Of a stretch of DNA of 64,000 nt, positions 10,689 through 22,045 are shown in pieces. The position numbers and the translations under genes are program-made. Positions within the stretch are counted from its first letter, which is position 1; the number at the start of each line of letters is the position of its first letter. The DNA comes from Blasia pusilla (lineage: Eukaryota; Marchantiophyta; Marchantiopsida; Blasiales): assembly GCA_050084515.1 (NCBI GenBank), contig CM114275.1, positions 2,480,001 through 2,544,000 on the forward strand, in the 5' to 3' direction. The notes under the pieces were generated by a model that saw only the letters and a list, made by a program, of their open reading frames with translations, was not told where the DNA came from and did not search any database.

Positions 10689-12090
10689 TAGTTGGAGGTG
10701 GTGAAGGAAAACAAATGGCCACCTCCGGAAATTTATGGATTCATGGCGGACAATGCACAACCTACATGGATTGCTATTAGGGAAGTATTATGGGGTGGAG
10801 AGGTTCAACCAGAGAGGGAAAGGTCGAATGCTTTCCATTGGCAACAGTCTGTGACCCGATACACCAAATCTTGCATCAAGGAGAATAAGAGAACAGAGCA
10901 TGTCACTCTACTCCAACGCTGCAAGGACACCAAAACCTTGAAACAGGCCATGGAGTGCCAAGAAGAACTTCATGGGTTGTCGCGCCCCTACTCTCGTTGA
11001 ACGTCAATCTTTAGTGTTGCGGAAGCGTGCGTTCAGTAGGTCACGAACTCATCGCCGATCTGCACCCAAACACGCACTCTCGTTAGTCGGTGCAGGCCAA
11101 CCGGCGTTCCAACCCACCGAGTCCTCGACTCGGCGTCTCATCAAGCTCAACCTTCCTTAGTTCCTAGCTTCCAAAACATGGCAAGTCCTTCAAGACTTGG
11201 AACAGACTTCCTGGTTAGTCCAGGGATCTGAAACGGCACTTGCACGCCTAGCAATCCCAACTGTTCAACGGTCCTTGTGTGAGTTCCGAACCGAGACCCA
11301 AGTAATTGAGTCGCGGCGTGAAATCCAAGAGGGATGTCTAAAATCGCCTCAATGGACTTGGTGCAGGTTTTCCAACCCAACGCCCAAACTCGCGTTCCGT
11401 TCCATGCCCTTGAGCGCCATGGCGCCCAAAGTGGGGTTTGGGTTCCAAGCACTCTCGGAGACCTTCCCCCTTACTAGTACTTATGGGGTTCTCCAATAAC
11501 CCCTCCCCTTTGGGAAAAGAGGGTCGGGCCCTTCATTATGGCCCTCAACCCGACTCCACTTACAGTCGTTTTCGGGTTGTATCTCGGCCGCTGCTTATGC
11601 GTTTGCAGCGATCTTTGGTGCGTTTGGACCGGCTCTCCATAATCTTTCCAACGCACCCTTATTTGCTCCAAAACGCATCTTGGCGCTAAAAGTTATGGCC
11701 ATAAATACAATCGGAAACTCTCAAACGCTAGTGGCGTTCCAAATCCGGATCTTCCTTTTGGCAACCCACTTCCTAGACTCGACTTCTTCCAAGTCTCATT
11801 CCGCGTTTGGTCCAGGTTTCTGAGTCGCGACCATCACATCTGAAACGCGACTTCTCGCTCACGTCTCGTCTCTTGTCTCCTCTTTGAGACAACTCCAAGG
11901 CGCAAACCATCTTAGCGTGAGCCCGCTAATATTCCGATGTTCCGCTTGGCACTTGTTTGGTCATGAGGGTCGCGACATGGGTGGTAGAGGAAGCATGCGA
12001 CTGAGGGGAAGTACAAAGAGTTATGCTTTTGGCTCGGTTGGTGGATTTTATGAATGAGACAATGGGGAAACTTCATGCGGCAGGTGAGTT
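10689..12090 (+). pseudogene. Mutator-like transposase fragment (T1), split by a solo LTR
   Basis: The frame 10692-10977 encodes the core of the transposase described for E1 to E5 (IYGFMADNAQPTWIAIREVL, then FHWQQSVTRYTKSCIK). After the solo LTR (10978-11977) it resumes at 11983 (WWRKHAI-like, degraded) and ends at a GT donor near 12086. Everything N-terminal of this piece is missing where the gypsy LTR begins. At the nucleotide level it resembles E5 more than E1 to E3 in the intron start. Confidence 0.85.
10978..11977 (-). mobile_element. Solo LTR, family A, copy 3
   Basis: 1000 bp in the opposite orientation to copies 1 and 2 (begins TGTCGCGCCCCTACT, ends AGGGTCGCGACA). The 5-bp duplication TGGGT (10973-10977 and 11978-11982) is perfect and falls inside the transposase codons for HGWW, so the insertion split that exon. 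Confidence 0.9.
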
Positions 12091-12189
12091 GAGTATTTCG
12101 TCCTTTTGACCTCATGCTGAGAATTTTTTGAAAAGTTGCAACTCAAGTTGAGAAGCGTGGGAACTAAGGGATTTCAAATCGCAGAAACC

Positions 12190-12460
12190 GAGCAACCCGT
12201 CGGATGCGACTGGTTGCCTGAGTGTGCAACCCGTTGGAAACCGATAGGTTGCATCAAGAATGTTTGTGCAACCTGTTGGAACTCGAATGGTTGTATGAGT
12301 GTCAGACCCGTCAGAGCCCGTCATGATGCATGAGGAATGTTTGTGCAACACGTCAAAACCCGACTGGTTGCATGAGTGTGCAACCCGTCGGATCCCGACG
12401 GGTTGCAAGTTGCATGTTTACAAGGCCTGCAAATAGTTTGACCCGGATGGGTTGCAAGCT
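12190..12460. repeat. Palindrome cluster in T1 transposase intron
   Basis: Several decayed copies of the GCAACCCGTCGG / CCGACGGGTTGC palindrome, many with C-to-T or G-to-A changes. This is the same compartment (transposase intron) as 26200-26480 and 54370-55215. Confidence 0.8.
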
Positions 12461-12599
12461 GCAAGGCTATACACCATTTCACTTCGAGATAATCAATGAA
12501 TAATGCGACACAGTTGAATGACAAAGACCTATAACAACGAATACACCTGGTACTCAAATAACGCTTGCATATCACGCATGACTTGCCTCCCTTCCGCTG

Positions 12600-14396
12600 C
12601 AAAATAGAATTGTTTGATGACTTTAAGAACTAGACCCACAACAATAATTTGAAACCAAGTTCATAGCCATAATTCAAACAAAAACATACACATAAAGATG
12701 AAGGAAACTATCTTTCTTCGACTCGTGTGGAGCTCCAATATCCACATAACTCTTTACCAAGTAAAGGAATGTGCATTAGAAGCTTCTTACATACAGTGGA
12801 GAAGTTCTTTCAACCTCCCACCAATCTTTGTTCATATGAAGATCCTCGTTCTCCCCATCATCATACATGATCTCCAACAGAAACGATCATATCAATGAAG
12901 CTTCCAAATAGATTATTTTTGGCAACAAAAGAGGTTTCATGTGTCCCACGTCAACATCTGGCTTCAAGACATACAACAATGCACATTTTGAAGGCCTTAA
13001 TCCCATGACTACAATAACTTAGCTAGCAAAAAGTGCAACATTACAATATACTATAAAAGTACAGATGGCTCAAGTTGTGTACTTGATGTTTGCTAATTGT
13101 TGCATCATAGCGGACAATTTTTGCATAGCAAGGGGAGAAAGGGCACCTCTGAATTGTGGTTTGATAAGCATAGCCTTCAATGAGGGAAAACGCTTCTTAA
13201 CAAGTTCGTAAAGTTCACCAAACCTTCAAGCCAATAGAAATAAGAAGATAGTGAGTCTAAGATACGGTTATTACATATGTACACCTGCAAACTATTTCCA
13301 CATGCATAAGAAGGATCCTCTAGATATTTGAACAAAAGGGGGATTGAGAATAAGGATGCACCCGCTGTCGTGTCGAAAGCCTTTCTTCGAGTAAGGGCAG
13401 ACCTTCTAGCTACAGCAGACGTGGTCGATGCAAGGTGAACTCTCTAAGAAAATTCCCTTTTTTCAATACAAAATTATTATGTACACTCTCCATTCTCTCA
13501 CGATAGGTATCACAAATGGAAGTGCCGAGGCGATCACTTCTTCGTAACATCGGACACCGAACTTCCTAACTATAAAATCCCTATAAACTACTTTACGCTT
13601 GTACACGAGGAAGATAACACAACTAGTGTTAAAACCTACTTGAGCAGGCCTATTTATATCCATGGATCGCTATATAAGGACATGCAAAGTACAATCCCAT
13701 ATCCTTCCATATGTGACAATAGGAAGGATCACCGGAGTTAGAGATTGAATGACATGGTTCATGAACGTCTCCCCAAAATGGTAAACTAAATAGCGAGTGA
13801 ACCAGTGCCTATCAACAAAGAGTACCTTGACATGGTATGGATTGAGGAAAGGAAAGTCGGGCACAACTCATGCTCCACCCCTATCCATGCTTGACAAACA
13901 TTCTCTACTTTCCTAAAGAATGGGTTTTGGCATAATTATTCTCCCAAGAGGGGTCATCCACTCTCATTGGGAAAGTAACAAGCCAAAATATTCACTTTTT
14001 TTAGTATGACTAAACTCCTCTAAAGTGACAAACCTCTCATCTCCATACACACACCATACTCTAGAAACCTCTCGAAGAATATACCATGGTCAAGTTACTC
14101 TCCCAAGAGGGGTGATCCACTATCATTGGAAGAGCAAGCAATCCCAAAGCCATACACTCAAGAGTGACACGAGAGACTCAAGATGTGGAATAGAAGGTGA
14201 TGAACCTTTGAAGGTCCCTCCTCTTTATATACTCACAAGTGATCCACAAGAGTACGAAATAAAAATAATCTGATCTTGTGCCACATGGCTTTCTCTCAAG
14301 GCTTAGCCAATCACATTTTGACACAAGTAGATTTCCTCTTATCTCTTCCAAAATATCCTCTTTTACCCGCTTGATATTTTCTAAATTACCCCAACT
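12600..14396. other. No supported gene
   Basis: AT-rich sequence without recognisable proteins. Two adjacent short minus-strand frames (13670-13864 and 13463-13663) each contain a similar stretch ending in PVILPIV / PFVIPIV and could be remnants of one protein, but I cannot name it. A motif (CTCCCAAGAGGGGTxATCCACT) is repeated near 13951 and 14099. Confidence 0.5.
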
Positions 14397-14640
14397 AACC
14401 TAGCCACCAACCAAGCCTACTTTTGCTTTTCATTAAAGCACTAACCTCACTACTTTACTTTTATAAAGTCATCTTTTATTTACAACCTCTTTTCCTAAAG
14501 TTGGGCTCGTATAAAAGAGGCACCATAAAGAGGTTTAAACATGGGAATTTCCTTTTCCTAAGCTTATTTACTTAATACTAATAAAACTCTATCTAACACT
14601 TAACGAGGAAGGAGTTTACACACTGGCTGATTTTACTATA
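14397..14640 (-). repeat. Second Ty3/gypsy LTR remnant (inverted)
   Basis: Reads on the minus strand as a copy of 10441-10688, with the same order of blocks (GTAAAATCAGCC ... GGTGGCTAGGTTAGTTGG). No clear internal region follows on either side. Confidence 0.75.
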
Positions 14641-16259
14641 CGACACCGCAATTTTCTCGAATCTTTGCATATCGAATGTCATGCTCAAATACCAATTTGA
14701 GCGGCCTAGTTGATTTTGCACCTCTTTCTTGAAAAATAGTCTTCGTGGTGACCTTTCTCTCATTCGGAGTCCCAAAACTATGAGTCTTGAAGTCCAAAAC
14801 TCTTTGCACTTTCATCAAGAGATGTGTTAGGTACGACAATGGGCACAGAAGAGGCACTCTTCCCTGAACTCCGCAATGTGGCTTCAGAGTCAATTTTTGA
14901 ACGACCTTTCTTCTTCCCAACAGACCTAGTTGGAAGTGTTGGGCCTCTTCCACTTTGACTGGGGCACCATCTGCTCCTAGAGTCGCAAGAGAAGTAATAC
15001 AATCTCGAGGAGAAGCACTTGAAGAAAGAGAGGACCCTCATTGCAAAACCTGTTGTGCCTCTTTATTGTTTCTAAGTGCCACTCTCAAATGCTTTCCAAG
15101 TTCCAAGGCATCTTGATTGTTGGATTCTGACATCAACTATCCCCATGCATATGAGAATTTACTAAAAGAGCTTCACAATACAAAAATCATCATTTGTAGC
15201 GTATTCAATGAATCTTTGGTGATTGGAAGACTATGTGAGGCTATTGTTGAATATCAATCTGAATCATACTTATTTTACCACCCACTTTTTTCTTCCTATT
15301 CCCTTTATTGATATTCTCTTTATCCTTTTTTTCTACTGTGTTGCATTCCAACTGCCTTCTAGATGGCAAACATTATCAGTTGCAGACAGAATCAAGAGCA
15401 CTTCTGTTCACTTCCCCTCAAGTCACCAGAAGGCAAACAACACATCAGATAGAGACATACAAAGTCATTACTAAATATACATGAAGAAGAAGTTGGACAT
15501 CGGCAAGTGCTAGCTGCAACTTGCCCATAGCCTCATATACTCGGGCTCGCTGGAAAAAGAGCCTTCCCAAACTTGGGATTTGCTTCAAGGTTAAGTGTAC
15601 ATTCCAACACAACATTCTTGTAGATTGTTGGCTTCACTTGTAATAAACAAGCTGCTCAGTTATTGCAAAAAAAAATTACACAACCAAGGACTCATACTCC
15701 TACTTCCCACATTACAGCTACAAGCATTCCCTATGGACTCTTAAAGTCATTATAACAAGGATACACTTTAGTTGAAGCTCAGTTCAGGAGGGCTATCTAT
15801 TGTCAAGTACTTTATGCCCCCAAACCTTAAATGCATAAATCATAAACACTAAAATGTGATCTCTATCCCAACTACCTTAGGCTCCTAAACAATCTATCAT
15901 TGGTCCCATCTTTATTTTCATCTTAGTTGACCTGACCAATTTTCGCGCGTAAAGCCCACCATCAACAATGATTTGCTAATCTTTCCTACCATGTGATATG
16001 ATCATGCAATCCAATTTGAGACCTTTTGAGAAAACGGACTTGAAAACGTGACTAGGACAAGTCTGTCAAACCTGTGAAACATGGCTATGTCTGGATGAAC
16101 TTCTAGTGTGAATTTGAAAGCCTACTCGTAGGTCTCTAATGCTATAGCATAATCCTTTGCTTGAAAATGCCACTTTTCTTCAGCCTTAAGTTCATGGGCT
16201 TCTCATAAACGCGTGAGACCATAAGGAGCAAGTTAAGATTGGTGATAAAGAACTTGGGG
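14641..16259. other. No supported gene
   Basis: Contains short open frames only. On the minus strand, 14636-15041 has basic, Ser-rich peptides in two frames that could be a shifted exon of an unknown gene. Nothing recognisable is seen at 15050-16259. Confidence 0.5.
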
Positions 16260-16276
16260 GGGCTGGTATTCTGGCA

Positions 16277-16330
16277 GGAGAGAGTAAGAGAGGAGAGGAA
16301 GAGAGGAAGAGAGGAGAGTCTCTCTTAAAA
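16277..16330. repeat. E1 left terminus (imperfect TIR)
   Basis: GAGAGTAAGAGAGGAGAGG followed by further GAAGAGAG units. The inverse is at 49380-49426, and the right-end form (GAGGTGCGGTAAGAGG...) is at 27072-27115 inverted. The left and right ends agree from TAAGAG inward but differ in the outer ~8-15 bases. Confidence 0.65.
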
Positions 16331-18039
16331 AAAAAGGGCCAAATCCGCCTCCTCTCTTCAAAACTTTTTGACATATTTGAAATTTTCGTTTGCTTTCAAA
16401 TTCAGGAAATCTTTAGAAGAGAGTAGGTAGTGGTCCACATTTGGCCCTAAAAAACCTCCTCTTTCTGGGGCGAGAAAAAAAGGAGACATCATAAGACCAC
16501 CTAAACATTTTTCCATCACTTTGTCCATGTGAGCCTAAGTTTCTTAACATTCCTCAGATCGGTCAACAAAAAGCAAAGGTGCCCTTGGTATTTTTGTTGG
16601 AGGACCACCCGGATGGGTACCTCTCTTTTGCAGGATTGTTGCTCTGCATCATGGCCTCCCTAAATTGCCCCATAACCAACTTTTTCGTCTGTTATGAATG
16701 GTGTCCGCTCAAGACCAACTTTCTGAAATGTGAAAAATCAGATCCTAAGGCTCGTAAATCGAGAAGTCGCACCCTCCCAACCCGTAAGAAAGCTCACCAT
16801 AAGAAACGAAAGATTTTTAGAAGTGATTTTCTTCCACCCGCACCTGACGATCTAACGGGTTGGGAATCCGAAATGGCAATCCGATTGGGTAGTAGGAATC
16901 TTGCACATCTTAGACAAGAAAAGAAGCCTACAAATGGTTGGACGAATGAAGGGAACGAGCCAAAAGTCAAGAAGCCCGCCACAATGCGCCGGTTGGTCTC
17001 ACCGGGATAGAGTCCCATCACTCAAGCAAATCAACCTGTCGGAATCCGAGAGGTTTCGGAAATGGTTAAAAAGTTGCAGTGGGCAAAAGCAAAAAGTCGG
17101 AATCATACGGATTGCGAATTGCAATTTCGAGTAGCTAAAAGAACACAATCCACAAGTCCAAAACATATTCCAGAAAACTTTTACAAACACCATTATGGGT
17201 TGAAAAATCTCGTCCTTTATTACCTCCGAAGGAACCTCGAAATGTACATTGAACCTAGTCTATGATTTCTTCACCTCGTCATCTACAAATTTACTCCTAA
17301 CTCTCCTCGGTGACAGTACCAAAGGAATGTCCCGGGATTCAAGTGGCTCCTCCGGCCGGTTGTAGACGGGATCTAAAATGTTGGCGATTCGAGCCTTGGC
17401 CCCCTAGGTACACCATAACGGTCCCATGTAACTGTCTCGAGTCCCACCGCCTTCCTCGGCAAGATACCTTGTACGCTCTGCAATGTGACACCCATCCAGT
17501 ATCAATATCTGCTCTGTCCCCGGTAATACCACTATAGCAACCGCATAGGTAGAAGGAATCCAACACGTCTGAGAAGAAAAGAAGCCTACGCCTGCCTTTA
17601 CGAGTTGAGGGGAAGGTGCCAAGGGAAGAAGCCCGCCGATCGCTCGATCCGAAAGGGTCCGATCAGGCAACCTGTCGGAATCAGACAAGTTGCCTGGAGG
17701 TGGTAAAAAGGGTCCAGTGGTCAAAAAGCGAAAAGTTGCAAGGAGGATAAATCCGACGGGTTACAGTGGTCATAAAGTGAAAATTGCAAGCAGGAGAAAT
17801 CCGACGGGTTGAAAAGTAGAAGACCGTGGATTACATAGACGATCACATTCAAAAAGACAAAATGATCAGCAAACATTTACAAGCACCACCATCGATCAAA
17901 AAAATCTTCTGCTTTATATCATCCGAAAAAAGCTCAGAACTGTACATTTGATCTATTCTATGAAATCTTTTGCCAAATTATCAAAAAACTCCCTACTCCA
18001 AACGCCGTCAAAATAAGCTGGTCGTTGAGTTCTTTGAAC
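16331..18039. other. E1 left flank between terminus and methyltransferase gene
   Basis: The largest frame is 16579-17010 plus (143 residues, Lys/Arg-rich middle). The matching part of E4 (48555-49173, inverted) keeps similar DNA but has indels that break the frame, so coding is not well supported. Decayed palindromes with GGAATC/GGATTC centres occur at about 17035-17060 and 17660-17830. Confidence 0.5.
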
Positions 18040-18599
18040 TCACTCGTCATCGTCCGAGAGCTCTTGCAAAATCACTTTCGGCCTTGCCCTCCCGATTTTG
18101 GGAATCATTGGAAGTGACGATGGAGTCACTACCAAGGGTGGCTCTGGAACCGGAGCTCTCGGCTTTGGTGGAGAGTTGTACGCCCCAACGAGCCTTTCGT
18201 ATTCTGCCTTTGCCTCCTTGCAAAGGTCAAACACCTGCCTTCCTCGAGGGAGAATGTTCTGCCACTCGCCAGCGCCGGATACTCAACCCTGAAAGGCCCA
18301 CTAAGTCGAACACCAAGTCACCCGGCCTTGAGCAGAGCTCGATGAGCGTTTGCATCAAGGTTGGCGACTTTTCCCTTCCTCCCGAAGTGGGTATCTTGTC
18401 TTGCATGTAAATTCCCGGGGGGGAATTGTACAAACTATCTAAGCTATACCCATCTGAGCATGGATCCACAGGATCCTGGATCTTGAACACCTGGAAATTA
18501 TGCTCGGGCCAAACGAAGCAGTACACGTAGGAGTGGTCCATCTGAAAATCAGCACGAAACAATGTCAAAACTAAAAAAGTCGCTTTGAGAAGATTTTCA

Positions 18600-19000
18600 A
18601 TAATCGACTTTTGATCAACTCGCCGGAGTCCGACGGGTTGTTTTGTTCGACCAACCCGCCGGAACCCGACGGGTTGCAGTTGCTTTTGGGTTTTCCAAGT
18701 TGATTTTGGTTTTCGGATGCAACCCGTCGGAAGGCGACGGGTTGCTGGCCTAGACCAGCCCATGCTCGCTTGAGAGCAACCCGTCTGATAGCAACCCGTC
18801 GCTATTAGACGGGTTGCATCCAAAACAAAATCAATCGCAACTCGCCAGGTTCCGACGGGTTGCGGTACACCGCGGTTTTCCTGCGGTATGTGGGAAAGAT
18901 GCAACCCGTCGGAAACCGACGGGTTGCTCTCAGCCGAGCATGGGCTGCTCTAAGCCAGCAACCCGTCGCCTTCCGACGGGTTGCTCACGGACCAAAAAAA
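18600..19000. repeat. Palindrome cluster, E1 intron 3
   Basis: About eight palindromes with centres of the AAA, GTT and AAGG/CCTT types, spaced about 40-60 bp. They lie between exon 4 (acceptor TTTTCAG at 18541) and exon 3 (donor GTAAGG near 19070). Confidence 0.9.
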
Positions 19001-21074
19001 CCCAGATTGACTGATTCTACACATCATTATAAGATAATTGAAATTATTGTACAGGAATTGAGCCTTACCCGAATTTGACTCGTTGCGGATCGGAGTGGGT
19101 ACTCATTTTTGATGATCCACGATTGTGCTGTCCTCCACTTTAGCGACCTCTTGACGCACTGGAGGTTGAAGAGCTCGTCCCTCCAGTCAACACCAAGAAG
19201 CAACCCCTGTCACTCAGATAGGCGTCTGCAAAGGAGAACAAAAGTGCAATTTGGTCATAAGTGAGCGGCAGATTCCACTCAAGTACCTCGTCCGCCGGAT
19301 TTTCGCCCCAAAGTCGCAACCCCGAGGGCAGATCGGCGATCAAGAGATCCACCGCAACCTCTTCCACCACTCCATTCACCTTCCAGGCAGCGTGCCCGTT
19401 TCGTTGGAGCTTCCGTCCCAGCGTTGTCAATTTTTCGATGGCGTTGTCGACGCTTGAGAATCAAGTCGTTGGCTCATCCAAGAAAGAGGTGAATCAAGGA
19501 GGACGCTTGTCCGGTCATTGTTTGTCTGTGTCTTCCCAAGGATGATGGGTCTTTATTCTCCTTGGGACAACCCGGCACCTCTCGCTTCCGCTTCTCCCTA
19601 GTCTAGGGACGGCTTGTCGGGGTTTCTATGACCTCGGATTTCGTGGCGTTTTCTTCGCAAGGACCTGGTCCGACCCTCTCTCCTGCTTTCGTCCGGACGA
19701 TTCCGCCTCCGGCCTCTCATCTTGGCTCTCTTTGGGAAGTCTCGGCCTCTGAATTTTTCCCTCCCCTCGCTTGCCTTTGAGACCGGGCCTGTGGATTTGT
19801 CTTTGGCTGTCCGGACGTTGGAAGCCAACTCACTGTCTCGTGGCCTGCTCTTTGATCTCCTCCGAAGAAGTCTTGGGACGAAATTGGGGATGTCGTCTTG
19901 TCTTGAGGCCTTCGCATCATGAAGCACTCGTAAGTCCTTATCCGTGATGTCTTCAGGGTCGTTGAAGTCGAGCCAAATGGGGCAATTCTCCACCTCCCAA
20001 TCCGACATGTTGACCCATCTCCATGTCGTACATGGAGAATGTCTCTCGCATCCGCGGCGAAGCCCACAATTTCAAGGTCTGCCGATAATTTTCCCCACGC
20101 ACTGCGTTCTTACACCGGACGAGGTACTGAATACCATCCGTTGGGCGCTTTTAGTCGAACATTATCGGTCGTCTGCTCTCTGAGATCTCGCTTCTTCTTC
20201 GCTTGATCCCGTTTGTTACCCTCTACTTCTTCGTCAAGCTCGCTTCGAGGGAGGACGCAAACCTTGAACATGGTCTTGAATCCTGGGTTTTTTGTTTGCT
20301 TGTCCCGGATGTCGCCGAGCCAAACCTCGTAATCTCCGAACTTTCAAGGTTTGCTTCCGCGGAATGGGCTCTAATCTTCGAGCTCCGCTTGCGGACCATC
20401 GGCCAAAGACGGACTTCCCGATTACCCCAACGCGTCCCGTAACGACCATTCGCGAGCCAATGCGAGATCATCGATCGGACACACCGGAGGATGGTGTGCC
20501 TCCTCTTCGGGCCTCGAGCCCTCGAGACTGATTTTCATCAGTCGTATCCTCCTGAACTCGCTAATCCCGGATAGCGCAAAACGATGCACGCGATCCAGCG
20601 ACACTTTCTCCCCAATCCGACCATGCGGATCTTCATCCCTCTTCCTCTGACGCTTGATAATCGCCTTGAGCTCCTTGTAGAACTCCGGACCAAGTTCGGG
20701 GTTGAGAATGCTGATGTATCGCTGCATCTTGCTCGCCGTGTATTTCGTTGTAGCAGATACAGCAGCTTGGATGAATTTGGCGCGCTCAGACGCAGATACC
20801 TTCTCCCTCCGCTCCAGCTCCAGTGCAACGCTTTTCTTCGCGGCCTGTATCTTCGACCAGCAAAGGATGGTTACGGCTGCATCTTGAGAAATAAACTTGT
20901 TTGCCCAGGTTTTCTTCTTAATCTGAGCACCCTTTGCAAGCATCTGATTGACGAGGGCATCGCCCAAGAACCCCCTGTACTCTCCCGGGTGCGTCGTTAG
21001 CACCTTCCTCACCCGATCGCAGTCCTGGATCCAATGGTGGGTGACATTCCCTTCCGATACAATCCTGCACATCC

Positions 21075-22045
21075 AAACTCAACCCGTCAGGAAATTACAT
21101 GGGTTCCTGCAACCCGTCGGACTCCGACGGGTCGTCACAGCTCAGGGTCGGATTCTAGCAACAAGCTAAATGATGCAACCCGTCGAATTCCGACGGTTTG
21201 CATTCAGATTTGCTAATGGCAGGTAAGCAACTTGTCGGACTCCGACGGGTTGCTGGACTGCACGCTTTTTCGGATTTTTTTTTAAGATTGCAACTCATCG
21301 GACTCTGACGACTTGTTTGATTGAACATAGATTTAACTAGTTTTTGGCCCAAAGCAAACCGTCGGAGTCCGACGGGTTGCTCGATAGGTCGCTTGTGAGG
21401 TTGTTTTTAAGAATGCAACTCGTCGGACCGACGAGTTGCGAAAGGATCGCAGGTTTAGAAGGTTTTTTCCTAAAGCAACCGTCGAGTCCGACGGGTTGCT
21501 TGCCTCGGCTATTTTTCCCCATATCAACCCGCCGGAGTCCACGGGTTGATTTCGCCAAAAGCGAGTTTGAGGCAAGCAACCCCGTCGGACTTTTCTTTGG
21601 GGCACAAACCTTCTAAACCTGCGAGCCACTCGAGCAACTTGTCGGAATCCGACGAGTTGCATTCTTAAAAACAACCTCACAAGCGGCCTATCGAGCAACC
21701 CGTTGACTCCGGCGGTTTGCTTTGGGCCAAAACTAGTTAAATCTATGTTCAATCAAAAAGTCGTCGGAGTCCGCGAAGTTGCACTCTTCAAAAACATCCT
21801 CACAAGGCGGCCCGTCGAGCAACCCGTCGGACTCCGACGGTTTGCTTTGGGCCAAAAACTAGTTAAATCTATGTTCCATCAAACAAGTCGTCGGAGTCCG
21901 ACGAGTTGCAATCTTAAAAAAACATCCGAAAAGCGTGCGAGCTAGCAACCCGTCGGAGTCCGACGAGTTGCTTTCTGGCTAAACAAACCTAACCCATTCA
22001 TCAATCGAGCAACTCGTCGGAGTCCGACGAGTTGCGAAAGTGTTA
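21075..22045. repeat. Palindrome cluster, E1 intron 2
   Basis: Roughly sixteen palindromes or halves, almost all with an ACT/AGT centre, between the exon 3 acceptor (GGATGTGCAG) and the exon 2 donor (GTGAGTATC). Both the CCC/GGG arm form and the symmetric CTC/GAG arm form occur. Confidence 0.92.

Noticed and set aside
16200-16340. Microsatellite-only explanation of the GAGAGG tracts
   Set aside because: The same tract with the same A-run and flanking sequence recurs at the outer edges of several element copies, so it belongs to the transposon termini.
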